From a bacterium (GTDB lineage: Bacteria > Myxococcota_A > Bradymonadia > UBA7976 > UBA1532), in NCBI GenBank assembly GCA_030427205.1, contig JAUHXC010000010.1:124001-188000 (forward strand): a DNA stretch of 64,000 bases. Direction: 5' to 3'. The position numbers and the translations under genes were made by a program. This document shows, piece after piece, positions 15,826 to 24,332 of the stretch. The notes under the pieces are model-generated. The model had not been told where the DNA came from and made no database searches. It saw only the letters and a program-made list of their open reading frames with translations. How positions within the stretch are numbered: position 1 is the stretch's first letter; each line of letters starts with the position of its first letter.

Positions 15826-17502
15826 TCACGGTGGCGCATCGTATCGCGGGGCGCTGTTCGGAGGTCGCCGCACGAGGCGGAAGCCGCTCGTGACGGTTCG
15901 CTGGCCCGGGTCGAGCCCGCGACGCGCGGCGGAGCGTACAGCGCGGATGTGGCTGGCGATCGCGCCCCCGCGATAGGCCCGCATGGCGCCCTCACCGGGG
16001 CCGAGCGGATCGTCGACGGGCCCGGTGGCGTAGGGGCCGTAGCGATCGAAGCACCACTCGGCGTGGCTGCCGAGCACATCGTAGAGACCCCAGGCGTTGG
16101 GGGCCTTGCTGCCGCGGGGCGGCGCGGCCATCTCGCCGTGGTTGTCGTGATACCAGGCGATGTCGGCGAGCGCCTCGGGGGTCGAGCCGGCGGGGTGGGC
16201 GCTGGTCGTGCCAGCGCGGGTGAAGTACTCCCACTCCGCTTCGGTGGGCAGCCGATAGCCGAGGCAGTCGACGTCGGTCAGCGTCGCCCGTCCGCAGCGC
16301 CAGACCTCGCGTCGGCACTGCGGCGCGCCCTGTGGGCAGCCGCGGCCGAACTCGCCGCTGCAGTGCTCGAGGCGGTAGCACTCGGGCACGCCTTCTGCGC
16401 GCGACAGCGCGTTGGCGTAGGCCAGCGCCTCGTACCAGTTGACCCGACCCACCGGGCAGTCATCGCAGGCCGACCACGACGGGCGAGTGCCCATCAGCGC
16501 GCTCCACTGCCCCTGGCTGACCTCGTGCGTCTGCACCCACAGCGGCCGATCGAAGACCACCGTGCGCTGCGGTCCCTCGTCGTCGTCCCGCCACGCCTCG
16601 TCGGGCGGTGAGCCCATCACGAAGCGTCCGGCGGGGATCTCGACGAAGCCGGGTGGGGGTGTCGCTCGGGCGGGCCGGGCGTCGGACGCGGCGTCGGGCG
16701 CTGCCGGTGGGGTCGGCGACGCGGCCGGCGGGTCGGCTCGATCCATGAGCAGGCCGCCGAGCCCCAACCCGCCGAGCGCCAGGCCCGCGAGCAGGGCGAC
16801 GCCGAGCATCGACCGCGACCGCCGGCGTTCGGGCAGGCGCCAGTCGACGCCTTCGGGCGCGTCGGTCGGGGTGATGAGGATCCAGGGCCAGCCCCGATCG
16901 ATCTCACCCCCCGGCCGCAGCAGCCGAAGCTGTTCGCCGGCCCGCAGCGCGTCGGTCGGTGCGCGGTGATGGGCGAGCATCTCGCTGCGGGCGCTGGCGA
17001 AGCTGGCGCCGATGCTCTGGCCGGCGCCCAGCGCGTGGTAGAAGCGCTCGGCGAAGTCCGCGGCGACGCGGTCGCGGATGGCCCGGTCGGTGGCGATCAC
17101 GGGCACCCTCGACCGCCGGTGCAGGGCGTCGACGTGGGCTTGGGTGCCGCAGCCGTTGAGGAAGACCCACCGCAGCCCGGGCAGCGCGCCGAGGCGATCG
17201 GCGATCCCGGCCATGCGGGCGGGCACCCCGCGGCCTGCGTCGCCCTGAAGCGTCAGACCCTCCGGATCGGCGTGCCCGCCGAAGTGCACGCCGACCAGCC
17301 GGTCGCCCACCTCGTCGAGGCGGTCGAACAGCGCGGCATGGGTCGCATCGGTCTCGACGACCAGCCGACAGCGCCCGTGGCTCGCGGCGACGTCCAGCGC
17401 TTCTTCGATGGCGCGGCGCTCGGCGCTCAACGCGCGCAGATACGCCGAGTCGGTCAGCTCGTTGGCGAAGACCAGCAGAATGACGGGTGCGTCGTCTGAC
17501 AC
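15826..17502 (-). CDS. CHAT caspase-like protease fused through a TM segment to an FGE-sulfatase domain
   Basis: This 558-residue protein has three parts. Residues 7 to about 210 form a CHAT-type caspase domain with the catalytic pair in VGVHFGGHAD (H77) and VFLNGCGT (C118). Residues 231-253 are one membrane helix, followed by an Ala/Pro/Asp linker. Residues from about 284 form a formylglycine-generating-enzyme-type domain: PAGRFVMGSP, VSQGQWSALMG, YRLPTEAEWEYFTRAG, WGLYDVLGSHAEWCFDRYG, YRGG and TSGFRLVRRP. FGE-like domains often act as ligand-binding or modifying modules outside true FGE, and CHAT domains are proteases found in conflict and cell-death systems. The topology suggests a cytosolic protease and a periplasmic sensor. 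The gene starts 13 bases after an exported S41 protease gene. Its role is inferred. Confidence 0.88.
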   Translation of the reverse strand: MSDDAPVILLVFANELTDSAYLRALSAERRAIEEALDVAASHGRCRLVVETDATHAALFDRLDEVGDRLVGVHFGGHADPEGLTLQGDAGRGVPARMAGIADRLGALPGLRWVFLNGCGTQAHVDALHRRSRVPVIATDRAIRDRVAADFAERFYHALGAGQSIGASFASARSEMLAHHRAPTDALRAGEQLRLLRPGGEIDRGWPWILITPTDAPEGVDWRLPERRRSRSMLGVALLAGLALGGLGLGGLLMDRADPPAASPTPPAAPDAASDARPARATPPPGFVEIPAGRFVMGSPPDEAWRDDDEGPQRTVVFDRPLWVQTHEVSQGQWSALMGTRPSWSACDDCPVGRVNWYEALAYANALSRAEGVPECYRLEHCSGEFGRGCPQGAPQCRREVWRCGRATLTDVDCLGYRLPTEAEWEYFTRAGTTSAHPAGSTPEALADIAWYHDNHGEMAAPPRGSKAPNAWGLYDVLGSHAEWCFDRYGPYATGPVDDPLGPGEGAMRAYRGGAIASHIRAVRSAARRGLDPGQRTVTSGFRLVRRPPNSAPRYDAPP

Positions 17503-17515
17503 GGCGATGCGGCGT

Positions 17516-20512
17516 TCAAGGCATGCGGTTGATGATGAGGGTCCGCCGGCTGGCGTAGTCCTCGTCTTCGCGGGCGACGACGGTGATCCGGTTGACGCCC
17601 TCTTCGAGCGGCACCTCGGCCTTGAAGCGGAAGTCGTCGCCCAGCTTGGGGCCGGCGTTCGACTGGAAGTAGACCTTGCGGTCGTTGACGTAGATCAAGA
17701 GATCCTGAACCGCGCGCGGCCCGGAGACGGCGCCGGCGAGGGTCATCGCCCGGGCCCGGGTCTCCGGCGCGCTGTCGGCCAGCTCGATCACCGGCGGGCC
17801 GTTGGGCTCGACGACCGTCACCGCGCCGCTGCCGGCCGGCGCCGCGTCGGCGGTCAGCGGCGTCACCGCCTCGGCGGCGACCCAGCCGAAGCCGCTGCCG
17901 GTGGGCACCCGGTACCAGTCGCCGAAGCGGCCGTCGGCGGCGGCGTGGCCCGCGCTGCGGGCGACGATCGGCGCGTCGGCCCGGGGCATGCCGCGCAGCT
18001 CGACGTCGGCGCCCAGCTTCGGGGCGAGCCGCGCCTCGACCGCGGTGACCGTCTCGCCGCGGTCGACGACCACCAGGCTGGCCTTCTCGGTGGTGCTCTC
18101 CCGGATCTCGGTGTCGTAGATACCCACCTGCACCGGGATCTCGCCGGCCTTCTCGGCCTTGACCTTGAAGCCCATGCGCATCTCGGTGGCGTCTCCCGGC
18201 GCGAGGCCTTCGCTCTCGACCCGGCCGCGGCGGATGTAGATGCCGCGCAGGTCGTCGGTCTCGTCGTTGCGCAGGGTGCCGAGCACGGTATAGCTCGCGC
18301 CCGGGCCCAGGTTGCGGGTGCGCACGACGAGCTCGGCCTCTTCGCCGAGCTGCAAGAGCCCGTCGCCGTTGCCCTTCGCCCGGTCGTCGACCTGCCAGTG
18401 CGCCGCGAAGCGCGGGCGGGGCAGCTGGGTGATGCCCACCTTGACGCTGGCCTCGGTCACCCGGGTCTCGCGGGCGTCGGCGAAGACGAACTTCACCGCG
18501 TCGCGGCGGGTCAGCGCGCTCTTGGGCAGCTCGACCGGCACCGACCACGTGCGGCTCTCGCCGGGCGGTACGTGGCCGAAGATCAGCTCGTGGCCGGCGA
18601 GCAGCGGGTTCTCCGAGGCGGTGATGGCGTGCAGCCGATCGAAGGGCGCGTCCCCGGTATTGCGCACGGTGGCGGTGAGCGTCAGCGTCTGGCCCGCCGC
18701 GATGGCGTCGCCCGGCTCGGCGCGGACCTCGACCTCGGCGACGGGGCGGCCGGTCGGCGCCGTCGCCGCGGACGGGCGCCAGTCGACGCCCCGCCGGTTC
18801 AGGGCCTCGGCGATGCGCGCCTGTTCGTCGGTGCGCACCCGGTCGACCGCGCCGCCGATGTCGGCGAGCATGCCGTCGGCGTTGGCCTCGCGGGTGGCGA
18901 CGAGCAGGTCGTGGGCGAGGTCGATTTCGAAGTCGGCGATGAGGTCGTTGGGGTTGTCCTCGATGCGCTGCTGCAGCGCTTCGTCGCGCAGGTACTCCAG
19001 CGAGAGCCGGGGCTTCGCCGCCTTGGAGACCTCGGCCTGCGCGTGCTCGAGGTGCTCGGGCAAGGAGACCTCGCCGCCCTGCTCGTCTTCGCTCTCGAAG
19101 AGGTCGGTGCCCTCGTCGGTGATGACCACGGTGCGGGTCTCGAGGTCGGGGGTGATGCCCACCGACTGGATGCTGACGTCGCCCGGGGTGAGGTACTGCG
19201 CGATGGTCAGCTTGAGCGCCGAGTCGTCCTTGTTGTCGTAGATGATCTGCACCGAGCCCTTGCCGAAGGTGCGCTTGCCGACGATCAACGCCCGGTGGTG
19301 GTTCTTGAGCGCGCCCGCCACGATCTCGCTGGCCGAGGCGCTCTGGGCGTCGGTGAGCACGATCAGGGGCAGGTCAGCCTCGGTGCCCGCGCGGGTGGCC
19401 ATCTTGGGCTCGCGCATGCGGTCGCCGAAGCCCACCGTGGTCACCAGCGGCCCCGAGCGGATGAAGAGGTCGGCGATCTTGATGGCCTGATCGAGCAGCC
19501 CGCCCGGGTTGCCGCGCAGGTCGATGATCAGCCCCTTCATGCCGCCGCGGGCCTTGCGGTTCAGCCGGCGCATGGCCGCCTCGAGCTCGTCGAAGGTCGT
19601 ATTCTGGAAGTTGCGCAGCCGCACCAGCCCGATCTTGTCGGGCAGCATCTTCGAGGCGACGCTCTTGACCTTGATGTCGGCCCGGGTCAGCGCGTACTTG
19701 CGGGCTTTCTTCCAGCCGTCGCGCATGACCCAGATCACCGCCTCGGTGTCCGGCGCGCCGCGCAGCAGGTCGACGGCGTCGGAGAGCGCCATGTTGACGG
19801 TGCTGTCCTGCCCGATCTGGGTGATGCGGTCGCCCGCGCGCAGCCCGGCGCGGCTGGCGGGGGTGTCTTCGATGGGGTTGACGATGGTCAGCTGCCCGTC
19901 GCGGATCGAGATGACGATGCCCAGCCCGCCGAACTTGCCGCGGGTCGACAGCTTCATCTCGCGGTAGTCCTCGGGTCGCAGCAGCACGCTGTGCGGGTCG
20001 AGGGTCGAGAGCATGCCGTTGATGGCGGCGTACTCGATGTCGCGCAGCCGGGTGTGATGGCGCAGGTTGTCTTCGACGAAGCGGAAGATGTCCTTGAACT
20101 TGAACGACATCTTCCACAGGTTGCCCACGTCGGTGAGGTCGAAGCGCCGGCTCTGGTCGTCGATGCGCACCGTCAGCGCGTGGGGCACGCCCTCGCCGTC
20201 GCGCTCGACCTCGACGAGCAGCTCGGCCACCGCCCGCTGCACCTCCTCCATCGCCGCGCCGAGCATCTTGCGCTCGTTGACCCGCGCCGGGTCGACGTAG
20301 TTCTCCTTGATGTGGATCACCGCCCGATTGAGGATCGACAGGCTGCCGAGGTCGTAGCCGTCGATGGCCCCGCGGGCCTCGGCCGTGCGCGGTTCGAACG
20401 CCAGCCGCCAGCCGGGGTCGCCATAGCGCAGCGAGATGCTGAGGTAGAAGGCCCCCAGCAGCGCCGTCAGCGCCAGGAACGTCTTGGGCAGGGTCCGCTG
20501 GATCGACTTCAT
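17516..20512 (-). CDS. S41 (C-terminal processing) peptidase with long C-terminal beta-domain region
   Basis: This 998-residue protein starts MKSIQRTLPKTFLALTALLG with a signal anchor. A tail-specific-protease core covers about residues 40-480: FVEDNLRHHTRLRDIEYAAINGML, a PDZ domain (GGLGIVISIRDGQLTIVNPIEDTPASRAGL), and the Ser-Lys catalytic pair in TDAQSASASEIVAGAL and GKRTFGKGSVQ. The roughly 500-residue tail contains an acidic linker, CARDB-like beta-sandwich repeats, an SH3b-like segment (DWYRVPTGSGFGWVAAEAV) and a final beta-domain. Typical CtpA/Prc enzymes are 400-700 residues, so the tail is extra. GAGG precedes the ATG, and TAGACT at 20550-20555 may be the -10. The next gene is the CHAT-FGE fusion. 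Likely periplasmic. Confidence 0.93.
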   Translation of the reverse strand: MKSIQRTLPKTFLALTALLGAFYLSISLRYGDPGWRLAFEPRTAEARGAIDGYDLGSLSILNRAVIHIKENYVDPARVNERKMLGAAMEEVQRAVAELLVEVERDGEGVPHALTVRIDDQSRRFDLTDVGNLWKMSFKFKDIFRFVEDNLRHHTRLRDIEYAAINGMLSTLDPHSVLLRPEDYREMKLSTRGKFGGLGIVISIRDGQLTIVNPIEDTPASRAGLRAGDRITQIGQDSTVNMALSDAVDLLRGAPDTEAVIWVMRDGWKKARKYALTRADIKVKSVASKMLPDKIGLVRLRNFQNTTFDELEAAMRRLNRKARGGMKGLIIDLRGNPGGLLDQAIKIADLFIRSGPLVTTVGFGDRMREPKMATRAGTEADLPLIVLTDAQSASASEIVAGALKNHHRALIVGKRTFGKGSVQIIYDNKDDSALKLTIAQYLTPGDVSIQSVGITPDLETRTVVITDEGTDLFESEDEQGGEVSLPEHLEHAQAEVSKAAKPRLSLEYLRDEALQQRIEDNPNDLIADFEIDLAHDLLVATREANADGMLADIGGAVDRVRTDEQARIAEALNRRGVDWRPSAATAPTGRPVAEVEVRAEPGDAIAAGQTLTLTATVRNTGDAPFDRLHAITASENPLLAGHELIFGHVPPGESRTWSVPVELPKSALTRRDAVKFVFADARETRVTEASVKVGITQLPRPRFAAHWQVDDRAKGNGDGLLQLGEEAELVVRTRNLGPGASYTVLGTLRNDETDDLRGIYIRRGRVESEGLAPGDATEMRMGFKVKAEKAGEIPVQVGIYDTEIRESTTEKASLVVVDRGETVTAVEARLAPKLGADVELRGMPRADAPIVARSAGHAAADGRFGDWYRVPTGSGFGWVAAEAVTPLTADAAPAGSGAVTVVEPNGPPVIELADSAPETRARAMTLAGAVSGPRAVQDLLIYVNDRKVYFQSNAGPKLGDDFRFKAEVPLEEGVNRITVVAREDEDYASRRTLIINRMP

Positions 20513-20703
20513 GCGTCCTCGAGTGTCCCTTCGTGCGGTCGCCGAAGCGAGTCTACTGGATCGGTCGCCATGAGGGCCATGTCGCGCCCACCGCCCGACA
20601 ACCGCCGACGGGGGCGGTTCATGCCCGCCGGCCGGCCCCACGAGGTTGACACCCGCAGGCGCCGCGGCACAGACTCTCTCTGATTTTGATGGAGGTGAGC
20701 CCC

Positions 20704-21096
20704 ATGGCCGATCGCCAGAAGCCGCTCGTGATGACCGCCGACGACGACCCCGAGATCCGCCACATCCTCTCGGCGGTGCTCAAGCCGCTCGACTGCGACG
20801 TCATCCAGGCGGAAGACGGTGAGCAGGCGCTCGAGCAGATCATCACCGAGAAGCCCGATCTGGTGGTGCTCGACGTGATGATGCCCACCCTCTCGGGCTG
20901 GGAGATCTGCAAGTACATCCGCAGCAAGCCGGAGTACGCCGACACCAAGGTGCTGATGCTCACCGCCATCGGCAAGACGGTCAACGAGATGACCTCGCCG
21001 CTGTACGGGGCCGACGCCTACCACGACAAGCCGTTCGACATCGAAGAGGTCCGCGGGACCATTCAGCGTTTGCTCGACGAGGCCAAGGCCGGCTGA
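20704..21096 (+). CDS. Single-domain response regulator (receiver only)
   Basis: This protein is a receiver domain of about 130 residues and nothing else: MTADDDPEIRHIL (acidic pocket), VVLDVMMPTLSGWEI (phospho-acceptor Asp), MLTAIGK (Thr) and YHDKPFD (Lys). It therefore acts as a phosphorylation-dependent protein-interaction module, like CheY or DivK. The near-perfect GGAGGTGAG at 20691-20699 sits five bases before ATG 20704, so this start is preferred to the upstream ATG at 20686. It is divergent from the S41 protease gene. No kinase gene is adjacent, and the nearest histidine kinase is at 27.6 kb. Confidence 0.93.
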   Translation: MADRQKPLVMTADDDPEIRHILSAVLKPLDCDVIQAEDGEQALEQIITEKPDLVVLDVMMPTLSGWEICKYIRSKPEYADTKVLMLTAIGKTVNEMTSPLYGADAYHDKPFDIEEVRGTIQRLLDEAKAG

Positions 21097-21117
21097 GCCA
21101 CCGAGCGCGGTCCTTGA

Positions 21118-21145
21118 CCGGTCGGGCGCCTCAGCGCCGGACCGG
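21118..21145. terminator. Hairpin between convergent genes (bidirectional terminator candidate)
   Basis: A 12-bp arm (CCGGTCGGGCGC) pairs with its complement (GCGCCGGACCGG) with one mismatch across a CTCA loop. It sits in the 51-base gap between the convergent response regulator and FHA genes. There is no T-tract, so it would be a GC-hairpin or Rho-assisted stop. Confidence 0.5.
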
Positions 21146-21147
21146 AC

Positions 21148-22665
21148 TCAACGATTCTCCAGCTGATCGAGCTGTCGGCGCAGGGCCTTGGCCCGGGCGT
21201 TGGCCGGATCCTCCTCGAGCGCCTCGCGCACCCGCAGCCGGGCCCGCACCGACTGCCCGCCTTCGAGCAGCCGCTCCGCCTCGTCGAGCATCGCGTTGAC
21301 CCGCAGCTGGCGCCCCTGTTGCAGCAGGCTGCGGCTCTCGGGGTAGTACATGCTGCCCGGCGGGATCTCGCCGAGTACGGCCTCGAGCTTCTCGGGCAGC
21401 TTCAGGGCGTCGTCGGCGGGCACCGCGCCCATCACCATCGGCTGGGCCTGCTCGATGCGGGCCCGGGCCGCCGCCTCCTGCTCGATGCGACCGGGCAGCT
21501 CGCCCAGCTCGGCCTCGTCGACGCCCTCCGCCCGGGCCGCCTCGACCGCGGCCTTCGCCGCCGTCCAGTCCTGGTTGGCCACCGCCTCCTGCACCGCGAG
21601 CACCGCCGGCGGCGGGCCGTCGTCCTTGAGGCTGCGCACCAGGTACATCGTGCCCAGCACGGTGAAGAAGGTCGTCAGCGCCATGATCACCAGCCAGCTC
21701 GTCGGCAGCCGGCGACCGGCGCCGTACTCGGCGGTGCCCGGCGGGCGCAGCCGCGGCTCGCCCTGGGTGGCGAAGACCAGCGACGTATGGCCCAGGTCGA
21801 CCCGGTCGCCGTCGTAGAGCTCGGTCTCCATGACGCGGCGGCCGTTGACGTAGGTGCCGTTGCCGCTCTGCAGGTCGACGAGGCGGAAGCCCTCGACGTG
21901 GCGCACCAGCACCAGGTGATTGCGGCTGACGCCGATGTCGAGCACGACGATGTCGTTCTCTTCGCCGCGGCCGAGCCGGGTCTCGGCCCGGTTGAGGTAC
22001 CAGGTCGTGCCGTTCCAGTCGCCGCCCTGCACCACCAGCCGACCCCGCGGCGGCGCGCCGACCTCGGGCTGACCCGCCGTCGAGGCGTATGGATCGGGCG
22101 GCGCCGAAGCGGGCACGGGCGCCGGCGGTCGCGGCGAGAGCAACGGGTTGCGCACATAGGCCGTCGCCTCGTTCTGGATCGGGCGGCCGGCCGGCGGCGC
22201 GCTGCCGCCGGCGAACGGATCGGCGGGCGGCGCGGACGAGGGCGCGGACGGCTGAGCGTACGGCGGCGGCGCGGACGGCTGAGCGTACGGCGGCGGCGCC
22301 GAGGCCGGGGCATAGGGCGGTGGCGCGGCGGATTGGGCGTAGGCCGGCGCGGCGGGCGGCGGCACCGGCGGGCCGTGCTGCTGATGCGGGTCGGTCTGGG
22401 GCACCGCCAGCTGCTCGTCGGTGGGGCCGAAGCCGGCCTCGACCTCGGCGATGCCCGCCAGGATCGGCGACGCGCTGCCGCTCGGCATCGTCGACGGCAG
22501 CTCGACCGCGTTGACCGGGCCGCCCTGCACGTCGGCGGTCAGATCGCCGATGGCGCTGTCGATGTCGTTGATGTCGAAGCCCGCCCTCGAGCCCGCCGGC
22601 TGCGCCGGGCGCTCGTCGGGCGTCGCAATGAGGTCCACGTCACCGGTTCGGGAGCGCCTGCTCAC
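21148..22665 (-). CDS. FHA-domain membrane protein with TPR-like tail
   Basis: This 505-residue protein has a long Pro/Ala/Ser-rich N-terminal region (to about residue 190). A forkhead-associated domain follows at about 205-300: WYLNRAETRLGRGEENDIVVLDIGVSRNHLVLVRH and LVDLQSGNGTYVNGRRV. The GR..SRNH..NGTYVN residues that read phosphothreonine are all present. One transmembrane helix lies at about 325-345 (WLVIMALTTFFTVLGTMYLV), then a helical repeat tail. FHA proteins bind substrates of Ser/Thr kinases, so this one may dock a kinase signal at the membrane. Within the Pro-rich part the gene carries a perfect 27-bp tandem duplication. A good extended -10 promoter precedes it. Confidence 0.9.
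   Translation of the reverse strand: MSRRSRTGDVDLIATPDERPAQPAGSRAGFDINDIDSAIGDLTADVQGGPVNAVELPSTMPSGSASPILAGIAEVEAGFGPTDEQLAVPQTDPHQQHGPPVPPPAAPAYAQSAAPPPYAPASAPPPYAQPSAPPPYAQPSAPSSAPPADPFAGGSAPPAGRPIQNEATAYVRNPLLSPRPPAPVPASAPPDPYASTAGQPEVGAPPRGRLVVQGGDWNGTTWYLNRAETRLGRGEENDIVVLDIGVSRNHLVLVRHVEGFRLVDLQSGNGTYVNGRRVMETELYDGDRVDLGHTSLVFATQGEPRLRPPGTAEYGAGRRLPTSWLVIMALTTFFTVLGTMYLVRSLKDDGPPPAVLAVQEAVANQDWTAAKAAVEAARAEGVDEAELGELPGRIEQEAAARARIEQAQPMVMGAVPADDALKLPEKLEAVLGEIPPGSMYYPESRSLLQQGRQLRVNAMLDEAERLLEGGQSVRARLRVREALEEDPANARAKALRRQLDQLENR
22244..22297. repeat. Perfect 27-bp tandem duplication (9-residue units) in FHA gene
   Basis: Bases 22244-22270 are repeated exactly at 22271-22297. The repeat encodes the nine-residue SAPPPYAQP-type unit twice in the Pro-rich linker. 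Imperfect further copies flank it. The unit keeps the reading frame, so copy-number change would alter linker length only. Confidence 0.85.
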
Positions 22666-22715
22666 CCGCGGTTCCTCCGCCGGCCGCGATGGCCGGCTGG
22701 GCTTCGTCGTCCGCG

Positions 22716-22745
22716 GTTATAGCACCGCCGTCGGCCGCTGCCCAA
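22716..22745 (-). promoter_or_regulatory. Probable promoter of the FHA gene
   Basis: On the minus strand TTGGGC (22745-22740), an 18-base spacer ending in TGC and TATAAC (22721-22716) give a -35 and an extended -10. They lie about 50 bases before the ATG at 22665. Confidence 0.5.
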
Positions 22746-22759
22746 GGGGGTCGCCACGG

Positions 22760-24124
22760 TCAGCGTTTGGGCTCGTCGGCGATGTGGTGGCCATAGAGCC
22801 CGCCCACCCGATGGAAGGTGGCCGCGCCGATGGCGTTGACGAGCACCCCGGCGATGATCAGCCCACGGAACCAGCGGGTCATCGGCCGGGCGCCGAGCGC
22901 GAGGCAGCCGACGAGATAGGGCATGAAGTCGAGGGAGAACCGGAAACCGAACTGCTCCCAGCCGGTGTTCTGATAGAAGGCGATGGGCAGCGCCACGCAG
23001 CCCGCCGCCACCGCGAACGACCGGCTCAGCGCGTGGCCGCGCAGCGGGCGGAAGAGCAGGAGCAGCGCCGGCGTGGTCAGAAACAGGCTCATGCCGTGCT
23101 TGCTGAGCTGGATATAGGGCGGCTTGTCGATGATCTGCGGCACCAGGGTCAGCGCCGCGTGCAGGTTGCGGTCGAGGAAGTTGAAGTGCATCAGCCCGAA
23201 GTCGCGGATGCGCGGCATGGTGCCCCCGGCCAGGTAGGTATGGCCGAACTCGGCGGGGTTCTCGAAGCGGGCGGCGTTGTACCACAGCAAGAGCAGCCCC
23301 ACCGCGAGGCACGGCGCGCTGAACAGGGCGAAGCGCCGCCAGCGCTCCTTCGAATCGAGGGCCCGGCCCTTCTCCGAGAGGAAGAGCTGCCAGTAGAAGA
23401 ACACCGCGGCGAAGACCAGCGAGGCCCGGGTGGCGAAGGCCATGGCCAGCGCCGCCCCCGCCAGCAGTGGTCTGCGGGCGTCGACGGCGAAGTACAGATA
23501 GAGCAGGTGGAAGGTGACCCCCACGATCAACGCGGTGAACCACACCCGCCCCAGGACGCTGCACCACAGATGGGCCGTGCCGAAGGCGAAGAGCGCCGTC
23601 AGCCACAGGTTCTCCTTCTCGGTGCGCAGCGAGTGCCCCAGCCGGGTCAGCAGCTGCAGAAAAGCGAAGATCAGCACCACGTTGAGCCCGGCGAAGACCA
23701 CCGTGAAGATGACGTCGTTGGCCCCGTAGCCCACCGCCGCCACCCAGGGCAGCATCAAGACCGCCGGACCGGGTGGAAACGAGACGAAGTAGCGCGTCTT
23801 GGCCTGCCCCCGATCGCGGCGGGGGATCTCGAGCAGCGCGCCCGACAGGGTCTGGAACTGATTGCCCTTGCCCTTGCGCCGGGTGAAGAAGCCCTTGACC
23901 AGCGGCCCGTGGGCCTCGGCCGACGCGCCCTTCAGCTCGAGCTCCTGATAGCTCGCCCAGTCGTTCTGGTGCGGCGGGTTGCGGGTGAGGTCGAGCTGCC
24001 CCTGCAGGAACGAGTCGGCCAGGTAGACGAAGTGGTTGTCCGGGCTGTGGATCAGCAGCCGCCGGTTGGCGAACGCCGAGAAGACGATCAGACCCACCAC
24101 GAACAGGATCACCGATGTGCGCAC
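22760..24124 (-). CDS. Polytopic membrane protein, probable GT-C-type glycosyltransferase-like
   Basis: This 454-residue protein has about nine to eleven transmembrane helices. The N-terminus VRTSVILFVVGLIVFSAFAN is a membrane helix, followed by a conserved-looking periplasmic loop (SPDNHFVYLADSFLQGQLDL, then PPHQNDWASYQ). The Asp and Asn near the first loop and the multi-helix layout resemble GT-C glycosyltransferases that use polyprenyl-linked sugars, but no diagnostic motif fixes the family. GTG 24124 is chosen because GGGGGAG lies six bases upstream and the signal anchor begins there. The open frame extends to an ATG at 24415 through low-complexity sequence. It lies downstream of its own TTGAAC/TACCCC promoter. 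Confidence 0.75.
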   Translation of the reverse strand: MRTSVILFVVGLIVFSAFANRRLLIHSPDNHFVYLADSFLQGQLDLTRNPPHQNDWASYQELELKGASAEAHGPLVKGFFTRRKGKGNQFQTLSGALLEIPRRDRGQAKTRYFVSFPPGPAVLMLPWVAAVGYGANDVIFTVVFAGLNVVLIFAFLQLLTRLGHSLRTEKENLWLTALFAFGTAHLWCSVLGRVWFTALIVGVTFHLLYLYFAVDARRPLLAGAALAMAFATRASLVFAAVFFYWQLFLSEKGRALDSKERWRRFALFSAPCLAVGLLLLWYNAARFENPAEFGHTYLAGGTMPRIRDFGLMHFNFLDRNLHAALTLVPQIIDKPPYIQLSKHGMSLFLTTPALLLLFRPLRGHALSRSFAVAAGCVALPIAFYQNTGWEQFGFRFSLDFMPYLVGCLALGARPMTRWFRGLIIAGVLVNAIGAATFHRVGGLYGHHIADEPKR

Positions 24125-24154
24125 CCGGACTCCCCCGGTCGGACGGTTTGGGCG

Positions 24155-24184
24155 GGGGTAGCACGGCGCGCCACCGTTGTTCAA
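24155..24184 (-). promoter_or_regulatory. Probable promoter of the GT-C-like gene
   Basis: TTGAAC (24184-24179), an 18-base spacer ending TGC and TACCCC (24160-24155) on the minus strand lie 31 bases before GTG 24124. This supports that start codon over the longer frame. Confidence 0.45.
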
Positions 24185-24216
24185 CGCACCGACGCCCGTG
24201 TCGATGAGTACGGCGC

Positions 24217-24245
24217 CGCCGAGCCCGCCCCCGGCGACTTTTTTT
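24217..24245 (+). terminator. Hairpin with seven-T tract in the comEC leader
   Basis: CGCCG (24217-24221) pairs with CGGCG (24232-24236) and is followed two bases later by seven Ts (24239-24245). This is a rho-independent-like signal on the plus strand, about 90 bases before comEC. A run of seven Ts is striking in this GC-rich sequence. No plus-strand gene ends just upstream. Confidence 0.4.
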
Positions 24246-24332
24246 CGGGCCGATGCACTTTCTGCGCAACACGGCGCGCCGCTGATCGATGAACCCCATG
24301 CGTGAATGCCCACGCCCGATCGACGGAGCGCC

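Noticed and set aside
20646-20651. Perfect TTGACA (-35) upstream of the response regulator
   Set aside because: No -10 of acceptable match lies 16-19 bases downstream (ACAGAC), so it is not called as a promoter.
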